DNA from: Parachryseolinea silvisoli
GTDB taxonomy: Bacteria > Bacteroidota > Bacteroidia > Cytophagales > Cyclobacteriaceae
Assembly: GCF_021190955.1 (NCBI RefSeq)
Contig: NZ_JAIOAO010000004.1
Span: forward strand, 310,001 to 374,000
DNA length: 64,000 nt
Reading direction: 5' to 3'
Every line of letters starts with the position of its first letter. The stretch's first letter is position 1. Positions 34,222 to 41,597 of this stretch are shown here, piece by piece. The translations under genes were made by a program, and so were the position numbers. Under the pieces are notes generated by a model. The model worked only from the letters and a program-made list of their open reading frames with translations. It had not been told where the DNA came from and did no database searches.

Positions 34222-35469
34222 ATGAAACATATAGCAGTAATCGGCGGCGGTGTAATCGGACTCAACACCGCATATTATTTACAACAGGCGGGACATCGTG
34301 TTACCATCTTTGAAAAAGGCAGGCTCGACGACACCTGCTCCATCGGCAACGCGGGCATGGTCGTGCCCAGCCACATCGTGCCGCTGGCCGCGCCGGGCAT
34401 GATTGCCAAAGGCATCCGGTGGATGTTTAATGCCAAGAGCCCTTTCTATGTGCGCCCGCGCCTGAGCGGCGACCTGATCAAGTGGGGTCTGAAGTTTTAT
34501 AATCATGCCAACGCCGATCACGTGCACCGTTCCGCGCCGTTGCTGAAGGAAATCAGTCTGATGAGCAGGGACCTGTTCCGCCAACTGAAGCAAGCGGGAG
34601 AGTTCGATTTCGGCTACGAAGAACGTGGCTTGCTGATGTTGTTCCAGACAGCTGAAACGGAAAGGGAAGAGATCGAAGCTGCCCACCTGGCCAACCGTCA
34701 TGGTGTGAAAGCAGAAATACTAACCCTGGCCGAAGTGCAGAAACTGGAACCCGATGTACGCGTAACAGCCCGGGGCGGAGTGTACTTTCCAGGGGATGCG
34801 CAATTGATACCACAGCAGTTAGTGGCCGGCCTGGCTGCACACCTGCAGCAAAACGGGGTCACGATCCATACCAACCAGGGCGTAGAGACGATCCGCACGG
34901 AGAATGACCGTATTGTACACATCGTAACAGGTGGCGTGCCACAAGCTTTTGACGAGTATATCATCGCTACGGGGGCGTGGTCCGGCGAAGTATGCGCGCA
35001 GCTCAACCTGGGCTTGCCCATGCAATCGGGCAAAGGCTATAGCTTTACCTTGCAAGATGTCGCCAGGAACATTCGCATTCCCACGCTGTTGCTGGAAGGC
35101 CGCGTGGCGGTAACGCCCATGGGGAATGCACTGCGCTTTGGCGGAACCATGGAGATTGCCGGCACCGACCGATCGGTGAACATGAACCGCGTGCAGGGCA
35201 TTGTCGAAACGATTCCGAAATACTACCCCGACATGAACGTCGGAATACCGGATGTCAGCACGGTGTGGAGCGGCCTGCGTCCGTGCTCACCCGATGGCTT
35301 ACCCTATATCGGCCGCTCGCGGCGGTATAAAAACCTGATACTGGCCACAGGCCACTCCATGATGGGCGTCAGCCTGGCGCCGGCCACGGGCAAGCTCGTC
35401 AGCCAGATCGTAGACAACACGCCGACCAGCATGGACATTACAGCCTTTGACCCGGAACGGTTCGATTAA
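34222..35469 (+). CDS. FAD-dependent D-amino acid dehydrogenase, probable D-hydroxyproline dehydrogenase
   Basis: A 415-residue DadA/DAO-type flavoprotein. The FAD-binding Rossmann motif is IAVIGGGVIGLNTAYYLQQAGH at the N-terminus, followed by CSIGNAGMVVPSHIVPLAAPG. The C-terminal RPCSPDGLPYIGRS and ATGHSMMGVSLAPATGK are typical. In the operon it should oxidise cis-4-hydroxy-D-proline to 1-pyrroline-4-hydroxy-2-carboxylate. In Pseudomonas the equivalent enzyme may be heteromeric, whereas here a single large subunit seems to suffice. Last gene of the operon, 17 bp after the epimerase; hairpins follow at 35479-35526. Confidence 0.9.
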   Translation: MKHIAVIGGGVIGLNTAYYLQQAGHRVTIFEKGRLDDTCSIGNAGMVVPSHIVPLAAPGMIAKGIRWMFNAKSPFYVRPRLSGDLIKWGLKFYNHANADHVHRSAPLLKEISLMSRDLFRQLKQAGEFDFGYEERGLLMLFQTAETEREEIEAAHLANRHGVKAEILTLAEVQKLEPDVRVTARGGVYFPGDAQLIPQQLVAGLAAHLQQNGVTIHTNQGVETIRTENDRIVHIVTGGVPQAFDEYIIATGAWSGEVCAQLNLGLPMQSGKGYSFTLQDVARNIRIPTLLLEGRVAVTPMGNALRFGGTMEIAGTDRSVNMNRVQGIVETIPKYYPDMNVGIPDVSTVWSGLRPCSPDGLPYIGRSRRYKNLILATGHSMMGVSLAPATGKLVSQIVDNTPTSMDITAFDPERFD

Positions 35470-35478
35470 TACCTGCTG

Positions 35479-35526
35479 CCGGGAACATCTTATCCCGGAA
35501 AATAGCGCAACCCCTGTTGGAGGGGT
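35479..35526 (+). terminator. Two hairpins at the end of the hydroxyproline operon
   Basis: CCGGGA (35479-35484) pairs with TCCCGG (35493-35498), and ACCCCT (35510-35515) pairs with AGGGGT (35521-35526). No T-run follows, so termination efficiency is uncertain. Read-through into the arabinofuranosidase genes is possible. Confidence 0.4.
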
Positions 35527-35580
35527 AAAATCCTACCGGCAGTTGATAATATCGACCAAAATCGGTGTCGGGATTCGGGG

Positions 35581-35588
35581 TAAGTTTG
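35581..35588 (+). promoter_or_regulatory. Candidate -7 box for the GH127 gene
   Basis: TAAGTTTG fits TAnnTTTG exactly, 21 bp before ATG 35610. No -33 TTTG is found at normal spacing, so it would be a weak or activated promoter. Confidence 0.4.
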
Positions 35589-35609
35589 GAATACCATCGA
35601 ACAGAACCT

Positions 35610-38024
35610 ATGCGTTATTATACCATGACAGGCAGAAATATACTCGCCATACTACTATGGCTCGGCGCGCGAACGGCAGGCGCACAAACAGCCCCCTTGC
35701 AGGCGGGTGATTATCCCATTCAGCCTGTGCTGTTCAACGCGGTAAAATTGCAAGATCATTTCTGGGCGCCGCGCATTAAAACCAACCATGAAGTAACGAT
35801 CCCCTTTACCCTGGGGAAATGCGAGTCGACGGGACGGATCAAAAACTTCGAGATCGCCGCGGGGCTAAAGACCGGAGTCTTTGGTACGGAATTCCCCTTC
35901 GACGATACCGATGTTTACAAGATCATCGAGGGCGCGAGTTATTCGCTGCAGATCTTCAAAGACCCCGCCCTGGAGGCAAAAGTCGATACGCTTGTGGCGC
36001 TGATCGGCAAAGCCCAGGAATCCGACGGTTATATCTATACGAACCGCACCATCATGGGCGCCAAGGGCCATGAATGGGCCGGTACCAGGCGGTGGGAGAA
36101 AGAAGCCGATCTCAGTCACGAGCTGTACAACATCGGCCACCTCATCGAAGCGGGCGTTGCGCATTACCATGCCACCGGCAAACGGGCGTTGCTCGATATT
36201 TCCATCAAAGCGGCCGACCGCGTATGCGCCGACTTCGGTCCGGACAAACTGCATACCTACTCCGGTCATCAGATCATCGAGCTGGCCATGGCCAAGCTGT
36301 ACAAAGTAACGGGTGACAAGAAATACCTGGAGATGGGCAAGTTCCTGCTCGACGTCCGTGGACCGGGCGGCGATGCCTACAACCAGGCCCACAAAAGCGT
36401 GGTGGACCAGCACGAGGCCGTCGGCCACGCCGTACGGGCGGCGTATATGTATGCCGGAATGGCCGACATCGCCGCCCTCACATCCGATGCGCGGTATATC
36501 AAAGCGATTGATGACATCTGGGAAGACGCCGTGTATAAAAAAATGTACGTCACGGGTGGCATCGGCTCGACGGGCAACGGCGAGGCTTTTGGCGCGGCGT
36601 ATGAGCTCCCCAACATGTCGGCATATAACGAGACGTGTGCGTCCATTGCCAATGTATATTGGAACTACCGCTTGTTTCTCCTGCACGGTGATGCAAAATA
36701 CTACGACGTACTGGAACGTACGTTGTACAACGCTTTCCTGTCGGGTGTATCGCTGACCGGCGACCGGTTCTTTTATCCGAACCCGTTGGAGTCGCACGGA
36801 CAGCATCAGCGTAGCCCCTGGTTTAGCTGCGCATGCTGTCCCAGCAATGTGACGCGTTTTGTGCCTTCGATAGGTGGCTATTTCTATGCACAGAAGGATC
36901 AATCGCTTTACGTAAACTTATACGGCGAAAGCACTGCCGACTTTGCCGTGGGCAAGACGCCGGTTACGCTGAAGCAAAAAACAAACTACCCGTGGGAGGG
37001 TGATATACAAATCGAGGTGACGCCGGCCCAGGCCGCGACGTTTGATATTCGTCTGCGTATTCCCGGGTGGGCGCAAGACACGCCAATGGCAGGTGATCTT
37101 TACCGCTTCCGCGATAAGGCTACGGCGCAACCGCAGGTATCGGTAAACGGCAAAGCCGTGCCATTGACGACCAATAAGGGATACGCGGTACTTGATCGTA
37201 AATGGAAGAAAGGCGACGTCATTCGTATCACGTTACCGATGCCTGTACGGCGGGTAGTCGGTAATACACACATTGCCGCCGACCAGGACAAATATGCCTA
37301 TCAACGTGGCCCGCTGGTATATTGTGCCGAATGGCCCGACTACGCGGAAAAGAAAGTACTGAACATCGTCGTGCCCGACGATGCCAGGATGCAAGCCGTT
37401 TATACTCCCGACTTGTTTAACGGCGTGTACCGGCTCCAGACAAAGGGCGAGGCCGCGGCCCGCGCGTCCGAAACCGAGATTAAAACGCAACCTGTCGACG
37501 TAACGCTCATACCCTATTTTGCCTGGGCCCACCGGGGGGCGGGAGAGATGACGGTATGGATTCCGCGCAAGGCCGGTGTGGCACAACCTACGCCCGCGCC
37601 GACAATTGCCTCGAAGAGTAAGCTGTCGGCTTCACACAAAGCGCGTACGCTGATGGCCCTGAACGATCAGATGGTGCCGCGCAGCTCCAACGACCAGAGC
37701 ATTATCTTTTACCACTGGTGGCCGCTGAAGGACACCGTGCAGTGGGTACAATACGATTTTGAGAAACCGGCGCGTGTCGGCGGTTCGCAGGTATATTGGT
37801 TTGACGACAGCCCGTTTGGCGACTGTCGCTTGCCTTTGGGATGGCGGCTGTTATACCGCCAGGGCGAACAATGGCTGCCGGTGAAAAATACTGCACCGTA
37901 CGGCGTGGAGAAAGACCGTTACTCGGGCGTGTCGTTCGAGCCCGTGACGACCGACGCCTTGCGCCTGGAGGTGACGTTGCCCAAAGAACATTCTGCCGGC
38001 ATCCTGGAGTGGTCTGTGCAGTAA
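35610..38024 (+). CDS. GH127 family beta-L-arabinofuranosidase
   Basis: An 804-residue DUF1680/GH127 glycosidase. Signal peptide MRYYTMTGRNILAILLWLGARTAGAQ; ATG 35610 is chosen (35625 is an alternative). The zinc-thiolate active site of this family is complete: Glu341 and Cys343 in NETCAS, then Cys409 and Cys410 in CACCPSN, matching Glu338, Cys340, Cys417 and Cys418 of Bifidobacterium HypBA1. HypBA1 removes beta-1,2-linked L-arabinofuranose from hydroxyproline-linked chains of extensins. A C-terminal module (about 680-804) looks like an F5/8 type C or CBM32-like fold and also occurs at the N-terminus of the secreted protein at 46213. Probably periplasmic. The GH146-type gene follows after 35 bp. 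Confidence 0.92.
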   Translation: MRYYTMTGRNILAILLWLGARTAGAQTAPLQAGDYPIQPVLFNAVKLQDHFWAPRIKTNHEVTIPFTLGKCESTGRIKNFEIAAGLKTGVFGTEFPFDDTDVYKIIEGASYSLQIFKDPALEAKVDTLVALIGKAQESDGYIYTNRTIMGAKGHEWAGTRRWEKEADLSHELYNIGHLIEAGVAHYHATGKRALLDISIKAADRVCADFGPDKLHTYSGHQIIELAMAKLYKVTGDKKYLEMGKFLLDVRGPGGDAYNQAHKSVVDQHEAVGHAVRAAYMYAGMADIAALTSDARYIKAIDDIWEDAVYKKMYVTGGIGSTGNGEAFGAAYELPNMSAYNETCASIANVYWNYRLFLLHGDAKYYDVLERTLYNAFLSGVSLTGDRFFYPNPLESHGQHQRSPWFSCACCPSNVTRFVPSIGGYFYAQKDQSLYVNLYGESTADFAVGKTPVTLKQKTNYPWEGDIQIEVTPAQAATFDIRLRIPGWAQDTPMAGDLYRFRDKATAQPQVSVNGKAVPLTTNKGYAVLDRKWKKGDVIRITLPMPVRRVVGNTHIAADQDKYAYQRGPLVYCAEWPDYAEKKVLNIVVPDDARMQAVYTPDLFNGVYRLQTKGEAAARASETEIKTQPVDVTLIPYFAWAHRGAGEMTVWIPRKAGVAQPTPAPTIASKSKLSASHKARTLMALNDQMVPRSSNDQSIIFYHWWPLKDTVQWVQYDFEKPARVGGSQVYWFDDSPFGDCRLPLGWRLLYRQGEQWLPVKNTAPYGVEKDRYSGVSFEPVTTDALRLEVTLPKEHSAGILEWSVQ

Positions 38025-38059
38025 TCTTTTTGTTTATCTATATCCATTACCCAAAACCT

Positions 38060-40462
38060 ATGTTCTTTTATTTGAACCGTTTTCCCCGTGTATCGGCCCT
38101 CGTCCGCCGCAGTGTGACGTTATCCATCAGTGTACTGTCCGCCTGGTGTGTCAGTGCGCAGTCTTATATTCCGGAGGAGGCTAACCCGCGGGTAAAGGTT
38201 GCCGATAAGATGCCGGTGGCGGTCTATCCCTTTTCCTTGCAGGAGGTGAGCTTGTTGCCGAGTGTATTTACCGAGGCGCGGGATGCCGACCGGCAGTACC
38301 TGTTGAAGATCGAGCCGGATCGCCTGCTGTCGCAATTCCGATCCCACTCGGGGTTAACACCCAAGGCTGATAAATATGGCGGATGGGAGAGCGACGGTCT
38401 GGCGGGGCACACATTGGGCCATTACCTGTCAGCCTGTGCGTTGGACTATGCGGCTTCCGGTAATCCCGAAATGCTCAGGCGCGTCAACTATATCGTCGAC
38501 GAGCTGTATGCGTGCCAGGTCGCACGCAAGACAGGCTACGTGGGCGCTATCCCGCGGGAGGACTCGGTGTTCCTGGAAGTATCACAAGGCGACATCCGGT
38601 CGCGTGGCTTCGACCTGAATGGTAGCTGGTCGCCGTGGTATACCATTCACAAAGTCATGGCCGGGCTGCTCGATGCATACCTGTATTGCCATAATGACCG
38701 GGCGTTACAAGTAGAGAAAGGCATAGCCGACTGGACGGGGCAGGTATTAAAAGACCTGAACGACGCGCAGATTCAAAAGATGTTGTTGTGTGAATACGGC
38801 GGCATGAATGAGACGCTGGTGAATACGTATGCCTTTACCGGTGACAAAAAGTATCTGGATCTGTCGTATAAATTTCACGACCGGGTAGTGCTCGACTCGT
38901 TGGCGCACCAGGTAGATAACCTTCCGGGGCGACATTCCAACACCCAAATTCCCAAAGTGATTGGTACCGTGCGACGCTATCAGTTGACAGGCAACCGCAA
39001 TGACCTGGTGACGGGCGACTTTTTCTGGAAGACGGTCGTACAACATCATTCTTACGCACCGGGTGGCAACAGCAACTACGAATACCTGGGTGATCGCGAT
39101 AAGCTAAACGACAAGCTGACGGACAATACCATGGAGACGTGCAATACCTACAACATGCTCAAGCTGACGCGGCACCTGTTTGCCCTGCAGCCGTCGGCCG
39201 GCCTGATGGATTTTTACGAACGGGCGTTGTACAACCACATCCTGGCGTCTCAGCATCATAAGACCGGCATGATGTGTTATTTCGTACCGCTGCGGATGGG
39301 CACGATTAAAGAGTTCAGCGATGAGTTTAATACGTTTACATGCTGTGTAGGATCAGGCATCGAAAACCACGTGAAGTATGGCGAGAGCATTTACTTCCGC
39401 GGTAAGGATGGTAGTGTATATGTCAATCTGTTCATCCCGTCGGTGTTGCATTGGAAAGCGAAAGACTTTCGCATCACGCTGAACAGCCGCATACCGCAGG
39501 GTAAAACGGTTACGCTCACCATCGGTACTGGCAAAGCACAGGAACGTACCCTGCGCTTCCGGAAGCCACAATGGGCACCCGCGACCGTGGCCGTCCGCGT
39601 GAACGGCAAAGCGGTGCAGGCGCCATTGGATGCGGATGGCTATCTGACCCTGCGTCGTACATGGAAAAACAACGACGTGGTGGAGATCGACCTGGAGTCG
39701 TCACTCTATACTGTCGCAATGCCCGACAATGCCGCACGGCAAGCCTTCTTTTATGGGCCGGTATTGCTGGCCGGAAACCTCGGTAAGCAGGAGCCTGACC
39801 CTTCCACCGGCATAACGGTATTGGTCGCGGCGGAACAGAGCGCAAATAAGATGCTGGAGAAACTCCCCGGCGATTCGTTGACCTTTCGTACCCGAAGCAT
39901 CGGTGCACCCGCCGATGTTACGCTGCAGCCTTTTTATAACCTCGACGACGAGTATTATTCGGTGTATTGGGACGTCTTTACACCCGCCGCCTGGAAAGAA
40001 GAGCAGCAGCGCTACGAGGCGCGCAAACGGGAGGTCTATGCCCTGGAGAAGAGTACCGTCGATATCCTGCGGATAGGAGAGATGCAGCCCGAGCGCGACC
40101 ACAACTTCACGGGCGATAAAGTAGAAACAGGCGAGCTGCATACACGCAAGTTCCGCGTGGCGAACGACGGTGGGCATTTCAGCTTTACTATGAAGGTAAT
40201 ACCCGGCTTCTCGTACAACCTGGTCGGCACCTATTGGGGCATGGACAACCGCGGGCGGAATTTCGATATCCTGGTGGATGGCGAAAAGATTGCCAGCGTC
40301 GATCTGAACAAGTTCAAGGAAAGTAAGTTTTACGACATTACGTATAGAATCCCTTCGCACCTTGTCGCAGACAAGACGAGCGTAAAGGTCACGTTCCAGG
40401 CGAAGGCGAAGAATCAGGCCGGACCTGTTTATGGCGTACGGCTCGTAAAAGAATCACAATAG
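38060..40462 (+). CDS. DUF1680 glycosidase, GH146-like beta-L-arabinofuranosidase
   Basis: An 800-residue second DUF1680 enzyme with signal peptide ending SAWCVSAQ. The start at 38060 avoids a long overlap with the preceding gene that the open frame would allow. The Glu-Cys3 set is present: Glu359 and Cys361 in METCNTYN, and Cys428-Cys429 in FTCCVGSGIENH. The CCVGSGIENH wording is typical of the GH146 branch, which includes a Bacteroides beta-L-arabinofuranosidase (established knowledge, recalled). It is only distantly like its GH127 neighbour, so the pair is not a recent duplication. The C-terminal region carries a DUF4986/DUF6805-like beta domain (SFTMKVIPGFSYNLVGTYWG). Likely removes another beta-L-Araf linkage from the same substrate. 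Confidence 0.88.
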   Translation: MFFYLNRFPRVSALVRRSVTLSISVLSAWCVSAQSYIPEEANPRVKVADKMPVAVYPFSLQEVSLLPSVFTEARDADRQYLLKIEPDRLLSQFRSHSGLTPKADKYGGWESDGLAGHTLGHYLSACALDYAASGNPEMLRRVNYIVDELYACQVARKTGYVGAIPREDSVFLEVSQGDIRSRGFDLNGSWSPWYTIHKVMAGLLDAYLYCHNDRALQVEKGIADWTGQVLKDLNDAQIQKMLLCEYGGMNETLVNTYAFTGDKKYLDLSYKFHDRVVLDSLAHQVDNLPGRHSNTQIPKVIGTVRRYQLTGNRNDLVTGDFFWKTVVQHHSYAPGGNSNYEYLGDRDKLNDKLTDNTMETCNTYNMLKLTRHLFALQPSAGLMDFYERALYNHILASQHHKTGMMCYFVPLRMGTIKEFSDEFNTFTCCVGSGIENHVKYGESIYFRGKDGSVYVNLFIPSVLHWKAKDFRITLNSRIPQGKTVTLTIGTGKAQERTLRFRKPQWAPATVAVRVNGKAVQAPLDADGYLTLRRTWKNNDVVEIDLESSLYTVAMPDNAARQAFFYGPVLLAGNLGKQEPDPSTGITVLVAAEQSANKMLEKLPGDSLTFRTRSIGAPADVTLQPFYNLDDEYYSVYWDVFTPAAWKEEQQRYEARKREVYALEKSTVDILRIGEMQPERDHNFTGDKVETGELHTRKFRVANDGGHFSFTMKVIPGFSYNLVGTYWGMDNRGRNFDILVDGEKIASVDLNKFKESKFYDITYRIPSHLVADKTSVKVTFQAKAKNQAGPVYGVRLVKESQ

Positions 40463-40475
40463 CCGCAACAGCACG

Positions 40476-41363
40476 TTACCGTAACACGACGTCCATTTTA
40501 TTCTCCTGTAGCTTCCGGAATTCCGTGGGGGTGATCGAACACACCGAACGGAATTTCCGGTTGAAGTTTGAGAGATTGTTAAATCCCACCTCCATCGATA
40601 TTTGCGAAATGCTCAGGTCGTTTTGCTGCAGCAGCTTGCGCGCATGGCCAATGCGGATCTCCGTCAGGAAATCGACATACGACTTGCGCGTGCGTTTTTT
40701 AAAGTAGCGGCAAAACGAGTTGGTCGTCATGTGCGCCAGGTAAGCTACTTCATCCAGCGAGATTTTGCGGTGGAACTCGTTCATCGTAAAGCGGTAGATG
40801 TCGGCCAGCTTGCGGCCGTCCTGCTCATCAAAGTCACTGTATACGCCGGAGGAGGCCAGCGGCTCCAGGCTTTTGTTCGACGACAGGATGCTAAGGATTT
40901 TCAGCAGCACGATGATGCGGTCCATGCCCGTCTTTTTGAACAGGTGTTTGATGAGCTGCGCCACGCGGCTTTTGATAGGTTCCTGAATGAGCAGGCCGCG
41001 CTCACTGCTTTTGGCGAGCTCGTTCAGGTGCGCCATCTCCGGCATGGAAAGAAACGTTTCGCCGAAGGTCTTCCACTCGAAGAAGAGCGAGAGCGAGTGC
41101 GCTTGCCCCTCCCGTTGGTGTTCATAATATTTCCGGTCGTTGCGGAAAACGTGGGGCAGGTTCGGGCCGATCAGGAATATATCACCGGGTTTGAAGGCTC
41201 CGATAAAGTCGCCGACGATTACTTTACCGTCGCTTTCAAGGATCAGCGTAAGTTGTATTTCCGGATGCTGGTGGAGGTTGTCGTAAAAATGAACCTCATG
41301 GTCTTCCTGCAGCCGAAAAGATTCCTGCGATGTCTTCGGAATTTTAAAGGGTAGAATCTTCAT
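40476..41363 (-). CDS. AraC-family transcriptional regulator
   Basis: A 295-residue regulator with a cupin-like sensor (HLHQHPEIQLTLI, KPGDIFLIGPNLPHVFRND) and a C-terminal double helix-turn-helix (ISLDEVAYLAHMTTNSFCRYFKKRT, LSISQISMEVGFNNLSNFNRKFR). Cupin AraC proteins in Bacteroidota often respond to sugars. It is convergent with the GH146-like gene (13-bp gap) and divergent from GH51, with a clear dyad between them. It is the only transcription factor inside the arabinose/hydroxyproline region and so the first candidate for binding the 15-bp element, though that is untested. Confidence 0.93.
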   Translation of the reverse strand: MKILPFKIPKTSQESFRLQEDHEVHFYDNLHQHPEIQLTLILESDGKVIVGDFIGAFKPGDIFLIGPNLPHVFRNDRKYYEHQREGQAHSLSLFFEWKTFGETFLSMPEMAHLNELAKSSERGLLIQEPIKSRVAQLIKHLFKKTGMDRIIVLLKILSILSSNKSLEPLASSGVYSDFDEQDGRKLADIYRFTMNEFHRKISLDEVAYLAHMTTNSFCRYFKKRTRKSYVDFLTEIRIGHARKLLQQNDLSISQISMEVGFNNLSNFNRKFRSVCSITPTEFRKLQENKMDVVLR

Positions 41364-41405
41364 AAGGGTGGTATGATTACAATAATAAATATAATAAATT
41401 TATTA

Positions 41406-41428
41406 TTAATTGTGAAGTTTACAATTAA
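41406..41428. promoter_or_regulatory. 8-bp dyad in the AraC-GH51 divergent region
   Basis: TTAATTGT (41406-41413) and ACAATTAA (41421-41428) are perfect inverted copies across 7 bp, in a very AT-rich stretch 43 bp upstream of the AraC start and about 170 bp upstream of GH51. It is a candidate autoregulatory operator. Confidence 0.5.
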
Positions 41429-41597
41429 CGAAATTGCAACGCACTCAATTTTGCTTATGCATAATACTACTTTATTCACATTATTCGATTGTTTGCGCAA
41501 ACGCAAAACGTCGGATTTTTCAGGTAAAATTGTATCGATGGGCGGCAATATCCATGAAACGCTTTCTGGAGCGATGGACATAATTTCGAGCCTACAG

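Noticed and set aside
35865-36902. 345-codon minus-strand open frame inside the GH127 gene
   Set aside because: Antisense shadow; the catalytic residues of GH127 are read on the plus strand.
37841-38059. Longer N-terminus for the GH146-like protein overlapping GH127
   Set aside because: The extension lies inside GH127 in another frame and precedes an excellent signal peptide at 38060.
41373-41597. 75-residue N-terminal extension of the GH51 protein
   Set aside because: It is AT-rich promoter DNA with a dyad; the signal peptide begins at 41598.
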